The notes: generated by a model not told the origin, from the sequence alone. A stretch of DNA of 64,000 nt from Bacillus sp. BHET2 (GCF_005938125.1 NZ_VCQN01000005.1:62001-126000); one strand, 5' to 3'. Positions 1 to 9,363 are shown, numbered from the stretch's first letter. Numbers and translations are program-made.

Positions 1-2
1 TG

Positions 3-350
3 GTTGGAGCTTCCGCTTATCTGATTGGTCTGTTCAATGCGGGAATGGAGCTGAATGAGAAGGGGTATTACTTTGCTGTATTGGTATTCGGTCTGTATGC
101 AGCTGTATCCTTGCAAAAAGCGGTACGGGACAAGGAAGAGGATATCCCTGTTTCCGGTATCTATTACGGGCTCAGCTGGTTTGCTGTGATTGTAGCCATT
201 TCCTTGATGGCGATCGGACTTTATAACGCCGGGAGTATTATCTTAAGCGAAAAAGGATTTTATGGCATGTCATTTGTACTTAGTCTATTTGCGGCCATTA
301 CCATACAGAAAAATATTCGGGATACGCAGGTGGCAAGAGAAAGAGATTAA
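3..350 (+). CDS. YiaA/YiaB-family small membrane protein (5' truncated by window)
   Basis: The reading frame is open from the first bases of the window, so the N-terminus lies upstream; 115 codons are visible. Two similar halves can be seen, each a hydrophobic helix ending in a basic tail (SLQKAVRD, then TIQKNIRD). This matches the two-helix YiaA/YiaB domain architecture of small inner-membrane proteins with no assigned reaction. A strong bidirectional hairpin follows the stop. The family call rests on the duplicated helix-QK-x-RD pattern; the function is unknown. Confidence 0.7.
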   Translation, partial: VGASAYLIGLFNAGMELNEKGYYFAVLVFGLYAAVSLQKAVRDKEEDIPVSGIYYGLSWFAVIVAISLMAIGLYNAGSIILSEKGFYGMSFVLSLFAAITIQKNIRDTQVARERD

Positions 351-391
351 TAATGGGGTTAGGTCCCATTTTCGGGTGGACCATCTCACAA

Positions 392-437
392 AAAAGAAGG
401 AGCAAAGAACATTCCAATGTTCTTTGCTCCTTCTTTT
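392..437. terminator. Bidirectional rho-independent terminator
   Basis: A perfect 20-bp inverted repeat (392-411 and 418-437) with a 6-nt loop is flanked by A and T runs. It lies between two convergent genes and can serve both. Confidence 0.9.
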
Positions 438-451
438 CTCATTACGCAAAC

Positions 452-1642
452 TTACGCTACTGTCTCATGCTTTCGGTCCAACCGATAACTCATGACAGTC
501 AGCAGGCTCGCACAAACTGCAACGACACCACCAACAAGCGTCACATTCATCAATGGTCCTTGATGGTATACGATCCCTCCGAGTGCCGACCCTAGGGCTA
601 TACCGACGTTGCTTGCAACGGGCATCAAGGAAGCGGCGAGTCCTGTTGCTTTTGGTTGATAGACGCCGGCAAGGTCAATCAAATAAAGCTGGGTTGACGT
701 AGTTAGCAGGATGGCCATTAAGGACATCAAGCCAATGTTAATCAAGCCGATGATAAAGTGACCGGTCGTCCAATATAAACCGAAAAGAACGAATGCCTGT
801 ACGAGGAAGACGAAGCGAAGTCGTCCTATGGCATTGTGACTGGCAATCTTCCCGGCGAGTATGTTGCTGAAGATCGATATGAACCCGTATCCGAAGAGGA
901 TCAAGCTGATTGAGTTGCTTGGCGCACCCATCATGTTGAGAATTGGAACAAGATACGTAAATACCGCATAGGTTGCACCGAATCCAAGGGATGGAATGAA
1001 GAATGCCATCAGAATTCGTGGGTGTGTCAGTAAAGAAAATTGATCTCGCATGGAACTGCGGAATTGACTGAGCTTGCTGGGCAGATTCATGAAAGATGCG
1101 AGAAATGCTACCACACCTAGAACTGTCGTTAATAGGAATGTTGCATGCCAGTCATACCATTCAGCGATGACCGTTCCGATCGGTACTCCGATGACGTTTG
1201 CCATGGTGAACCCACCGAAAACGAATGAGATGGCAATTCCACGTTTTGTGACTGGGATGGCTTCACTGGCGATCGTCATGGCAAGTGAAATCAATACTCC
1301 GGTGACAATGGCTGTCATCATTCGAAGTGCTAGGAGTAGGACGTAACTTGTTGAAATCACGCACAGCGCATTCAGGACAATGAATGAGCCAATCAAACAC
1401 AACATCCATTTCCGCTTTGGAAAGTGACTTGTTGCGGACATGACGAGGGGTGTGGCGATGGCAAACGTAATCGCAAAGGCAGAGACAAGTGTACCTGCCT
1501 TTGCATTTGTTATATGGAGACTTGAGGAAATCTCCGTTAAGATCCCGACAATGACAAATTCGCTTGTCCCGAGAACAAATGTGAGTAACGTAAGTGTGAA
1601 GATGAGAAACCAATGTTGTTTCGTTAATACAGTCTCTTGCAT
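452..1642 (-). CDS. MFS transporter, DHA1-type drug/sugar efflux
   Basis: This is a 396-residue 12-TM major facilitator protein. The N-terminus reads LGTSEFVIVGIL, typical of the AraJ/CmlA-like DHA1 exporters, and the helix-4/5 region has motif-C-like glycines (VIGVPIGTVI). The start is placed at the ATG preceded by AAGAGGT; an upstream TTG would add 16 residues but lacks a ribosome binding site. It is a single gene ending at the shared hairpin with the YiaA-like gene. The substrate cannot be deduced; efflux of a small hydrophobic compound or sugar is likely. Confidence 0.85.
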   Translation of the reverse strand: MQETVLTKQHWFLIFTLTLLTFVLGTSEFVIVGILTEISSSLHITNAKAGTLVSAFAITFAIATPLVMSATSHFPKRKWMLCLIGSFIVLNALCVISTSYVLLLALRMMTAIVTGVLISLAMTIASEAIPVTKRGIAISFVFGGFTMANVIGVPIGTVIAEWYDWHATFLLTTVLGVVAFLASFMNLPSKLSQFRSSMRDQFSLLTHPRILMAFFIPSLGFGATYAVFTYLVPILNMMGAPSNSISLILFGYGFISIFSNILAGKIASHNAIGRLRFVFLVQAFVLFGLYWTTGHFIIGLINIGLMSLMAILLTTSTQLYLIDLAGVYQPKATGLAASLMPVASNVGIALGSALGGIVYHQGPLMNVTLVGGVVAVCASLLTVMSYRLDRKHETVA

Positions 1643-1749
1643 AAGTACCTCTTTTCTAAGATGAATATCACTATTTAATAGAATAGGCAAACAATTTAAT
1701 CATCATACCATAAAACATTTTTGCAGAGTAACCTTTACAAAAATAATCA

Positions 1750-1790
1750 CGATAGAACAGGGCAAGATGAGTCCTTGCCCTGTTCTATCG
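1750..1790 (-). terminator. Rho-independent terminator of the sulfotransferase-like gene
   Basis: A 17-bp perfect inverted repeat (1750-1766, 1774-1790) with a 7-nt loop is followed by a T-rich stretch on the minus strand. It lies just downstream of the gene ending at 1838. Confidence 0.85.
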
Positions 1791-1837
1791 CTTATATAAA
1801 ATCATTCTATTATTCATAATGATAAAAAAATGGATCT

Positions 1838-2599
1838 TCAATCAATCTCAAATCCCAATTCGCGGACCGATTGAATGTCTTTTTTTGTGAAAATACTTAG
1901 GTCCTCTTGTTTATATCTGTCGATGGTTTTAGGTTTGGAAATGAGGGCGGTCAGTTCATTAATATCCCTCTTTATAAGAGTAGGATCTAAGAAATTGATA
2001 AGTCTAGTAATCTCTTTGTTGGGATTTTCACAGAGCTTTTCATACCTTATGACATAAAACCTTTTTCCAAGGAGTGACTTGCCTAAATGGATGGCTCTTT
2101 GATTCGCTTTTATCCAATAGTCTAAGCTTGCTTTCGGTTGTAGAGTCTCAGACTCCGGTACGGAAATAGCAAAGAAATGTCCTAGGTGATGAGGTTGGTT
2201 TTGGTTATGGCTATAAGCCATATCGAGCCCGTTCCGGATGACGTGTATATACTTTAAATGAGGAAAATAATGACTTAAATAATCCAGATAAATATGAGTG
2301 GGCGGTTTTTTCCATCCCCAACCGATAGAATTGGGTGAATGTAATTCAAGGGAATGAAGGGTTGATTGTTCAAATTCTTTTAGTTTCTGTAAGAATAGCT
2401 CTTCTTCCATTCTAGTAAATTCTTTATACCATTCCTGTTTGAAAAATAGATTGGCGAGTGCGATGTTATCATTGGCAAAATTCGTATCGTTGCCCATGAA
2501 AAAACCGATCTGCTTCACTATTTCGGTAACAATTCTGGTGCCACTTCCACCAACCCCGCCAATTACAACCGGTCCAACCAGAGCATTTTGATTATTCAT
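1838..2599 (-). CDS. Sulfotransferase-family protein
   Basis: The protein has about 253 residues. A glycine-rich P-loop-like segment near the N-terminus (VIGGVGGSGTRIV) fits the 5'-phosphosulfate loop of sulfotransferases, and a central VIRNGLDMAYS segment fits the 3'-phosphate motif (R/N and downstream S). The start is chosen at the ATG with AAAGGAGG seven bases upstream rather than at the preceding TTG. It stands alone with its own terminator, so the acceptor is unknown. Such genes in bacilli are often laterally acquired and surface-polymer related, but that is inference. Confidence 0.7.
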   Translation of the reverse strand: MNNQNALVGPVVIGGVGGSGTRIVTEIVKQIGFFMGNDTNFANDNIALANLFFKQEWYKEFTRMEEELFLQKLKEFEQSTLHSLELHSPNSIGWGWKKPPTHIYLDYLSHYFPHLKYIHVIRNGLDMAYSHNQNQPHHLGHFFAISVPESETLQPKASLDYWIKANQRAIHLGKSLLGKRFYVIRYEKLCENPNKEITRLINFLDPTLIKRDINELTALISKPKTIDRYKQEDLSIFTKKDIQSVRELGFEID

Positions 2600-2736
2600 G
2601 AGAAATCCTCCTTTCAAATGAATTAATCTAGTATATGATTTTTATGAAAAAGTGCTTGTGTTTGCGTTTTATTTGAAATTTTTCGTTAATAGATTCATTC
2701 AAAGTGACATTCGATGTCTTCTTTCTAATAGGAAAA

Positions 2737-2761
2737 AGACCCATCTGATTAAAACGGGTCT
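2737..2761 (-). terminator. Terminator of the L,D-transpeptidase gene
   Basis: On the minus strand an AGACCC / GGGTCT stem with a 13-nt loop runs into TTTTTC, directly after the stop at 2781. Confidence 0.7.
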
Positions 2762-2780
2762 CTTCATTTTCATCCCACTT

Positions 2781-4271
2781 CTACCCCGCCCATGAAAAAA
2801 TCGTAGCCGTTGTCTGTTTGGTCTTCAGTTCACTATCGGGTAGAAGTTGTTCGAGGAGGCTTTGTGCTATAGGTGCGAGGCGCTCATCCTGATTCCCGTC
2901 GTGGATCTTTACCATAGCTCCTTTTGGAACGAAATCAAAAATCTCCTCTATGTCTGGGTTGACCAGGCGGATACACCCATGTGATTTGGTATTTTGGATG
3001 GAGCGTTCATCTGTTGTGCCGTGGATGGCGATGTCTCCCATGCCGAGTGCAGCTGTCCCGAAAGTGTTAGGGTGTTCTCCTAGCGGTTCCAGTACGCGAT
3101 TAAAAATAGGAAACTGTCCTTCTGGAGTGGAGTCGTCCTTTCCTATTCCAATTTTTTTCGTCGAGATGATATAGGGGGAACTCTTGATAATGAGGGAGAA
3201 GGCTGCTTTGTCAATGTCTACCTGGATGGGACTGAAGGGGACCGGGGAGCGGGGGAGGGTATCAGTATGGGTGTTCGGATAAAACATGTCTGCCACCCGT
3301 GATGCGTGTGGATTGTATACCCATCCTCCCTGCCCTGAGAAAGCATCAGCAACCGAATTGGAGCCGGTTATGGCTTCGTTCGGAATGAAGCTCAGGTAAT
3401 TGTCAGGATAATCCGAGGCTAGTTGTTCGATGCTATCAGGGGGAGCTCCCTTATCTTTCATATAGGCTTGCAGGGCTGTTCTAACTAAATTGGCACCGAT
3501 ATATTGAATGGTGTAGGGATCCTTTCTGCTTGCTTCCTGATCATCATTATTTAAAAATCGTATTTTCACCGGTTCATTCAACGTTGAATTGAATTCTGCC
3601 CTTACGAAGGAGCTCTCTTGAATCGATTCATTCTTTAACGGAAGGATTTGAAAAGAAAGCTTCGGATCGGTCGTTACAACTCCGTAGAGCAGGACATTTT
3701 TATTTTTTACATTGTTTCCTAATTGAATCGCTTTGTCATGCAGGGATTTTTCAATTTCATCTTGTGGCGTGTCAGTAGGAAAGTAAATGACATAAGGAAG
3801 GTCTTCCGTTTCATACACGACTTCCGTGCCCGTATTCCATTTTTTCACGGTAGACGAAATCATGCTGCTAAAAGGAGGGTATAAAAATAATAAGATTAAT
3901 AAACAGGCATTAATGAAAAGCAGGGTAAACACCATCACCTTTACATAGAGAGGCAATGCTTTTTTGGCAGGTGCTTGTCCATTTTTGGTTGTCTGATTGA
4001 GATTGATTTGCTCTTCAAGGTGTTTATTAGCTTTTTTTGCTTTGAAATAGTAAGGGGAGTGAACATTCATTGCTTGCTGATAGTGCTTATACGCTTTTAC
4101 AAATGCTCCTTTTTGTTCCCATTTTTGTCCTAGGTGATAATGGGCTTCCGGAGAAGAAGGATCGTGGTATCGAAGGATCTTTTCATAATAGTTCTCGTCA
4201 TCTTTCGATAGATAGATATTTTTATGAACATTCAACAGGTTCTTTTTCAGGTGGCTTTCGAAACGGCTCAT
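2781..4271 (-). CDS. Membrane-anchored L,D-transpeptidase (YkuD domain)
   Basis: This 496-residue protein would cross-link or modify peptidoglycan. Order: a cytoplasmic TPR-like stretch (about residues 25-90), one TM helix (about 109-131), an extracellular linker domain, then a C-terminal YkuD catalytic domain. The catalytic SHGCIRLVN signature lies at about residue 430, with the partner histidine in DIAIHGT upstream. The TM-plus-TPR front end makes it much longer than the minimal 160-residue YkuD enzymes. The start ATG has AGGAGGAG just upstream. It is a single gene divergent from the ammonium-transporter remnant. Confidence 0.9.
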   Translation of the reverse strand: MSRFESHLKKNLLNVHKNIYLSKDDENYYEKILRYHDPSSPEAHYHLGQKWEQKGAFVKAYKHYQQAMNVHSPYYFKAKKANKHLEEQINLNQTTKNGQAPAKKALPLYVKVMVFTLLFINACLLILLFLYPPFSSMISSTVKKWNTGTEVVYETEDLPYVIYFPTDTPQDEIEKSLHDKAIQLGNNVKNKNVLLYGVVTTDPKLSFQILPLKNESIQESSFVRAEFNSTLNEPVKIRFLNNDDQEASRKDPYTIQYIGANLVRTALQAYMKDKGAPPDSIEQLASDYPDNYLSFIPNEAITGSNSVADAFSGQGGWVYNPHASRVADMFYPNTHTDTLPRSPVPFSPIQVDIDKAAFSLIIKSSPYIISTKKIGIGKDDSTPEGQFPIFNRVLEPLGEHPNTFGTAALGMGDIAIHGTTDERSIQNTKSHGCIRLVNPDIEEIFDFVPKGAMVKIHDGNQDERLAPIAQSLLEQLLPDSELKTKQTTATIFSWAG

Positions 4272-4323
4272 GTTTCTCCTCCTATATACAGGCTAATCTC
4301 TTTCTATATATATTTTGGAGGAG

Positions 4324-4805
4324 GGGAAAAAGAACAATGGAAAAGAAGGAATGGTGGCGTTTTTACTTTTGTTCGGTTGGTTTGGGTTCAATGCCGGAAG
4401 TACGTTGAGTGTGACAGATGTGAAAATCGGTCATATTGCAGTGGTAACTATGCTTTCAGCTGCGTCCGGCGGAGCATCGACCTTGTTCATGCCGTTTCAG
4501 GTATGTGGGGGGCTATAGCGGTTGGATTCTTTTCAACGGAAGGCGGACTCTTTTATAGCGGAAACTGGGAGCTCATGGGTGTCCAAGTACTAGGGTTAAT
4601 CGTATTATGTGCTTGGGGATCTGGGGTGACCTGGTTAGGATTGTCTTTCATCCGACTATGGATTCCTGTCCGTTCCACTGAGGAAGAAGAAGATATGGGA
4701 CTGGATATCAGTTATCATGGAGTGATGGCAGCGTATCAGGAGCATGAGTTTATTAGTTATGAAGATCAGTATGGTGAGGTTGATGAAAAAGAGGGAAAAA
4801 CGTAG
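4324..4805 (+). pseudogene. Decayed ammonium transporter (Amt) remnant
   Basis: Two reading frames carry unmistakable Amt segments. Frame 1 (to 4518) has FGWFGFNAGSTLS and IGHIAVVTMLSAASGGAST. The next frame, from about 4485, has HAVSGMWGAIAVGFFS, GLFYSG, LMGVQVLG and the C-terminal tail EEEEDMGLDISYHG. Intact Amt proteins have about 400-450 residues and 11 TM helices. Here the first helices are missing, and the segment between the STLF and VSGMWG motifs is deleted with a frame change. No GlnK gene follows. I see no way this makes a working channel. Confidence 0.88.
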
Positions 4806-4906
4806 GTCATGATGGGAGTCATCACTTTTCATATGATTAAAAAATAAGTATCTTTTCGCAAAGATCGTTGCTTTCTAACCAAAGTTTACGAAAACAGTCA
4901 AATATA

Positions 4907-4940
4907 AAAACAAAGTCAACTTCATCGTTGGCTTTGTTTT
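4907..4940 (+). terminator. Terminator after the Amt remnant
   Basis: A 14-bp stem (AAAACAAAGTCAAC paired with GTTGGCTTTGTTTT, one G-U pair) with a 6-nt loop ends in a T run. It is probably the original transcription stop of the ammonium-transporter gene. Confidence 0.75.
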
Positions 4941-5095
4941 AGTTGAATATCTTGATTTTACCGTTTTTATTTCCTGAAAAATACCGGCTTATCTCACACT
5001 GATGCACGATCATTGACGGAAGAGTATCCACCATACATAATATGTTCATAGGATTAAACACTTAAACGTAAATTTTTTAAATAAGGATGATCAAT

Positions 5096-6102
5096 ATGAA
5101 AGCAATGACCATAAATAAATACGGAAAAAATACGCAATTAAAGCTAACAGAGCTTCCTACACCTGAAATGGGAGAAAGGGATGTCTTGGTAGAGATTCAC
5201 GCAGCAAGCATCAACCCAATCGATTTTAAAATAAGGGACGGTAAGGTGAAGATGCTATTGAACTACAAGATGCCCTTGATTCTCGGGAATGATTTTTCTG
5301 GGAAAGTTATTCAGACAGGGGCTAAGGTAAGAAAGTTTCGGATCGGGGATGAAGTGTACGGAAGACCCCGGAAGAACCGAATCGGGACATTTGCAGAATA
5401 TCTGTCTGTTCAAGAGGACGATCTATCCCTGAAGCCGGGCAATCTTTCATTTGTTGAAGCGGCATCCCTTCCTCTTGTGGGTTTAACCACATGGCAGGCA
5501 TTTCATGACATCCTCAAACTGAAACCGGATGAGAAAATTCTTATTCATGCAGGATCAGGTGGAGTAGGGACATTTGCCATTCAGCTTGCAAAGGAAATGG
5601 GTGCTTATGTAGCCACCACTGCAAGTGAAAAGGGATATGACTTAGTTTCCTCACTAGGAGCGGATCAAGTGATTAATTATAAGGAAGAACAGTTTGATCA
5701 GGTCCTTACCGGGTATGATGCAGTGTTTGATACGTTAGGTGGGGATACCCTCGATCGTTCCACATTCTGCGGCCTCATGGGAAAATCGTGTCTGTATCTG
5801 CCTTGCCCAACGGCAGATTTGCTGTTGATAACAATCTGGGGTTCATAAAACGTCTCTTATTTTCCGTCATTAGTAGAAACATAAGTGCTCTTGAGAAGAA
5901 GTTTAACGTAAACTATCACTTCTTATTCATGAAACCCAGCGGGGAACAGCTGACAAAAATCAAACATCTCGTGGAAAAGGGAAGCATTCGTCCCGTGATT
6001 GACAGGGTGTATCCCCTTCTGGAGGCTCAGAATGCCATTCAGTACGTTGAAACAGGAAGGGCCAAGGGTAAGGTGGTCATACAGGTGAAAAAGCCCGAAT
6101 AA
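5096..6102 (+). pseudogene. NADPH:quinone oxidoreductase-like (zinc-less MDR) gene, frameshifted
   Basis: The first part (5096 to about 5765) encodes the catalytic and Rossmann domain of a medium-chain reductase: IDFKIRDG, the GNDFSG region, and the NADP-binding AGSGGVGTFAIQLAK. The frame then fails, and ILRPHGKIVSVSALPNGRF continues in the next frame through to 6102, giving the normal C-terminus. One indel near 5758-5768 explains this. The combined length, about 336 residues, is typical. It may be a recent pseudogene or an assembly error. The start ATG at 5096 has AAGGATGA upstream. Confidence 0.82.
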
Positions 6103-6108
6103 GGCAAT

Positions 6109-6141
6109 GTGAGACCTGACTTATCCACTGTCAGGTCTCAT
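6109..6141. terminator. Bidirectional terminator between convergent genes
   Basis: A 10-12-bp stem (GAGACCTGAC / GTCAGGTCTC) with a 9-nt loop lies between the frameshifted reductase and the convergent LysR gene. Confidence 0.8.
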
Positions 6142-6154
6142 TTAGTTCATTAAT

Positions 6155-7030
6155 TTAACGTTTTTCCTGCATTTTTATAAATTCACGGACGGCATAAGAG
6201 ACATATCTCCCCTTTTTTGTAATGATTCCTAGGTTCCAAGGCATGGTAGGGTTCACTATCGGAATGGATTTGACAACGTTTTGGTCCACTTTCTTTGAAA
6301 TGGATTCCGGGAAGATGGAAATGCCAAGATTTTGACCAATCATTTCACTGATGAAATCCCATTGTGAACTTTCATAGGCAATTTTGGGCTGGAATGCCGC
6401 TTTTCTACATTCCTGAATAATCATATCGTGAAGGGCGAAATCTTCACTGAATAAGATGAAGTCTTCTTCTTGGAGTTCACTCATTTCCACAGCTTCTTTA
6501 TTGGCCAAATGGTGAGATGAGTGGACAAATACCATCAGCTTCTCAGACAAGAATGGTACGATATCAAACTCTTCTTCATCCATTGGCAAAACGATGACCC
6601 CGAGGTCCAATAACCCGTCTCCCACATCTTGTTCTACTTTATTTGCCCCGTGTTCATTGAGCTGTATCTGAATATCTGGGTAGTCCCCCTTAAACCGTTT
6701 AATGATGCTTGGAAAAAATAAAAAACCAATCAAAGGTGGAATGCCAATCTTGATCTTCCCCCTTTTTAAGTTCATCAAGTCATATAAGTGAGTGGACAGG
6801 TGGTCAAGGGATTCTAAAATCACTTGTCCCTGCTCGTACACAATTTCTCCTGCTTCCGTCAGTTCGATTTGTCGGGATGAACGATCGATCAGCTCCATAT
6901 CCAATTCCTCTTCAAGACTTTTGACCATCTTGCTCAGGGTTGGCTGGGACAGATGAAGAACGTTCGATGCTTTGGTAAAGCTTTTATATTTGGCTACTTC
7001 ATTAAAGTAGGTGAGTTGTCTGATATCCAT
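6155..7030 (-). CDS. LysR-family transcriptional regulator
   Basis: The protein has 291 residues. The N-terminal winged helix-turn-helix begins MDIRQLTYFNEVAKYKSF and contains the LHLSQPTLSKMVKSLEEEL recognition helix; a substrate-binding domain follows (from about residue 90). It resembles the CidR/YwbI group. It is divergent from the permease/hydroxybutyrate dehydrogenase pair, so it is probably the regulator of those genes, with a small carboxylic acid as coinducer; this is inference from position. Confidence 0.88.
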   Translation of the reverse strand: MDIRQLTYFNEVAKYKSFTKASNVLHLSQPTLSKMVKSLEEELDMELIDRSSRQIELTEAGEIVYEQGQVILESLDHLSTHLYDLMNLKRGKIKIGIPPLIGFLFFPSIIKRFKGDYPDIQIQLNEHGANKVEQDVGDGLLDLGVIVLPMDEEEFDIVPFLSEKLMVFVHSSHHLANKEAVEMSELQEEDFILFSEDFALHDMIIQECRKAAFQPKIAYESSQWDFISEMIGQNLGISIFPESISKKVDQNVVKSIPIVNPTMPWNLGIITKKGRYVSYAVREFIKMQEKR

Positions 7031-7156
7031 CTAGGGGCCTCCAATTTTGTTCTATAACTTTATTGCATAATACTTATAATTTAAATTCATTTTACTTATT
7101 AATTAGAGAAGAGTAAACTTTCTTACGTTAAAAAAAATTACTAGTTAAACGTTCGT

Positions 7157-7197
7157 AGAGAGTGGCCGGAACATGAAAGCGCACTCTCTCTTTTGTT
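7157..7197 (+). promoter_or_regulatory. Leader hairpin with terminator-like tail and a cre-like sequence
   Basis: An AGAGAGTG / CACTCTCT stem (7157-7164, 7182-7189) followed by CTTTTGTTTTT resembles an intrinsic terminator placed ahead of the permease gene. Its loop and 3' arm contain TGAAAGCGCACTCT (7174-7187), which matches 12 of 14 positions of the CcpA operator consensus TGWAARCGYTWNCW. It may act as an attenuator, a catabolite-repression site, or both. Confidence 0.45.
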
Positions 7198-7223
7198 TTT
7201 ATCGTAAGAAGGGTGGAAAGAAA

Positions 7224-8507
7224 TTGTTTAGTATTTTAATAGGCCTGGTGTTACTGATGGTCTTTGCTTACCTGGGATGGTCCATTATATGGATTGCACC
7301 CATTGTAGCGGGTATTGTCGCGTTGCTGAGTGGAATGGATCTTATGGACGCATATACCAATACATATATGTCCGGATTTGTGAATTTCGCCAAGCAATGG
7401 TTTCCGATTTTCTTATTGGGGGCTGTATTCGGTAAGCTGATGGAGGATACGGGGGCAGCAAAATCTGTCGCTTATCAAATCACCAAAATGATTGGTGAAA
7501 AACGTGCCATCCTTGGAGTGCTAGTCGCTTCAGCGGTTCTCACATATGGAGGCGTAAGTCTCTTTGTCGTTGTGTTCGCGATCTATCCGATTTCCCTGGC
7601 CTTATTTAGAAAGGCGGATATTTCAAGAAAGCTCATTGCACCGACAATCGTGCTGGGTGCTTTCACTTTCACTATGACGGCTGTGCCGGGAACACCGCAA
7701 ATACAGAACTTGATTCCCATGAAGACGTTCCATACTACACCGATGGCAGGCTCATTCATGGGGATAGTGGCGTCACTTATTATGGCAGTTGGCGGATATC
7801 TTTGGCTGGTTAGCAGGCAAAGGAAAATGGCGGCCGTGGGAGACACATTTAAAGAAAGTAAACGTGCAGGATCAGACTCAAATGATGATCAGGCGTTGCC
7901 GAATTGGATAATCTCTTTATTGCCATTACTAGTGGTTGTCCTCTTATTAAACGGGATCAAATGGGATGCCATTCCTTCTTTATTAGCAGGAATCATCCTT
8001 ATTCTTCTTATAAATGTTAAACGGTATAAGAAGTTTATTCCTTCTATTAATGAAGGGGCTAAAGGCTCCGTAATGGCCATCATCAATACAAGTGCAGCGG
8101 TTGGGTTCGGAGCAGTGGTGACGAGTGTTCCAGACTTTGACCGTATTACAGACATTCTGCTCGGGATTTCATCTAATCCATTAATCTCAGAATCCTTGAT
8201 CGTCCAGATTCTCGCGATGATCACTGGTTCTGCTTCCGGTGGGATGGGGATCGCTATGCAGGCTCTCGGGGATACCTATTACCAATTGTCCCAGTCGACT
8301 GGTATCAGCCCAGAAGCTTTTCACCGTATGGCCTCCATTTCATCCGGGGCATCGATCCTGCCTCATAACGGTGCGTTGCTGACGCTTCTCGCCGTTACAA
8401 ATGTTACGCATAAAGATTGTTATAAAGATGTGTTTGTTGTAGGTCTTGTCATTCCAACCATTGCAGTCATTGCAGGGATTATCATGGCAAGTATCGGACT
8501 TATCTAA
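7224..8507 (+). CDS. GntP-family permease (YxjC-like, probable 3-hydroxybutyrate uptake)
   Basis: This is a polytopic membrane protein of about 427 residues with GntP-type signatures (TYGGVSLFVVVF, TMTAVPGTPQIQN, SASGGMGIAMQ). The start is taken as TTG 7224, preceded by GGGTGG at a good distance; the upstream ATG at 7173 lies inside a leader hairpin and adds a charged, non-membrane tail. The next gene, 21 bp away, is a hydroxybutyrate dehydrogenase. B. subtilis has the same pairing (yxjC-yxjF), so uptake of 3-hydroxybutyrate is the best guess. Confidence 0.82.
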   Translation: MFSILIGLVLLMVFAYLGWSIIWIAPIVAGIVALLSGMDLMDAYTNTYMSGFVNFAKQWFPIFLLGAVFGKLMEDTGAAKSVAYQITKMIGEKRAILGVLVASAVLTYGGVSLFVVVFAIYPISLALFRKADISRKLIAPTIVLGAFTFTMTAVPGTPQIQNLIPMKTFHTTPMAGSFMGIVASLIMAVGGYLWLVSRQRKMAAVGDTFKESKRAGSDSNDDQALPNWIISLLPLLVVVLLLNGIKWDAIPSLLAGIILILLINVKRYKKFIPSINEGAKGSVMAIINTSAAVGFGAVVTSVPDFDRITDILLGISSNPLISESLIVQILAMITGSASGGMGIAMQALGDTYYQLSQSTGISPEAFHRMASISSGASILPHNGALLTLLAVTNVTHKDCYKDVFVVGLVIPTIAVIAGIIMASIGLI

Positions 8508-8528
8508 TTATTAAAGGAGTGTATTTAC

Positions 8529-9305
8529 GTGGTCGAAAATAAAGTAGTCGTGATTACAGGTTCAGCAAGCGGTATCGGTTTTGAATTAGGGAAATCCTAC
8601 GCTGAAAATGGAAGTAAAGTGGTTCTGACTGATTTGAATGCTGAAGGTGTGCAAACAGCGGCAGAAGAACTTAGAGGGCTTGGATATGAAGCGATTGGAC
8701 TGAAAGCCGATGTTACAAGTGAAGAAGACATCAAAAATATGATTGATACGGCATATAAACAATATGGACGTATTGATGTATTGGTAAACAATGCCGGGTT
8801 ACAACATGTTTCTCCAATTGAAGAGTTTCCAACAGCCAAATTCGAGCTCATGATTAAAATCATGCTTACGGCACCATTCATCGCCATCAAACACGTCCTT
8901 CCGATTATGAAGGAACAGAAATTTGGTCGTATTATCAATGTGTCTTCGATTAACGGGTTAGTCGGTTTTGCTGGAAAAGCTGCCTACAATAGTGCGAAAC
9001 ACGGTGTCATCGGACTGACAAAAGTGGCAGCCCTTGAGTCAGCGCCATTCGGTGTTACAGTGAATTCGATTTGTCCTGGTTATGTGGATACCCCTCTTGT
9101 AAGAGGGCAGTTAAAGGACATTGCCACGACACGTGATGTTCCGTTAGAAAAAGTGCTTGAAGAGGTCATTTACCCATTAGTCCCTCAAAAACGTTTGTTG
9201 GATGTAAGTGAAATTGCAGACTACGCTATGTTCTTATCCAGTGACAAAGCAAAGAGTGTAACTGGTCAAGCAGTAGTGATCGACGGCGGTTATACTGCAC
9301 AATAA
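8529..9305 (+). CDS. 3-hydroxybutyrate dehydrogenase (SDR family)
   Basis: This 258-residue short-chain dehydrogenase would oxidise 3-hydroxybutyrate to acetoacetate with NAD. The cofactor loop TGSASGIG, NNAG, catalytic Ser (VSSINGL) and YNSAK are all present, as is the C-terminal VTGQAVVIDGGYTAQ. It starts with GTG 8529 behind AAAGGAG. It forms an operon with the upstream GntP permease and ends at a strong terminator. No CoA-transferase gene is present in this operon, unlike B. subtilis. Confidence 0.9.
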   Translation: MVENKVVVITGSASGIGFELGKSYAENGSKVVLTDLNAEGVQTAAEELRGLGYEAIGLKADVTSEEDIKNMIDTAYKQYGRIDVLVNNAGLQHVSPIEEFPTAKFELMIKIMLTAPFIAIKHVLPIMKEQKFGRIINVSSINGLVGFAGKAAYNSAKHGVIGLTKVAALESAPFGVTVNSICPGYVDTPLVRGQLKDIATTRDVPLEKVLEEVIYPLVPQKRLLDVSEIADYAMFLSSDKAKSVTGQAVVIDGGYTAQ

Positions 9306-9329
9306 AATCATTTCATGTATTACTATAAG

Positions 9330-9363
9330 AAACCTCGGCAGGTGATTCTGTCGAGGTTTTTTT
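9330..9363 (+). terminator. Terminator of the hydroxybutyrate operon
   Basis: A 12-bp stem (AAACCTCGGCAG / CTGTCGAGGTTT) with a 6-nt loop is followed by seven T residues. Confidence 0.9.

Noticed and set aside
4855..4890. Stretch resembling the left end of the 75-bp repeat (CGTTGCTTTCTAACC)
   Set aside because: The similarity is about 15-20 bp and imperfect; too short to call a third copy.
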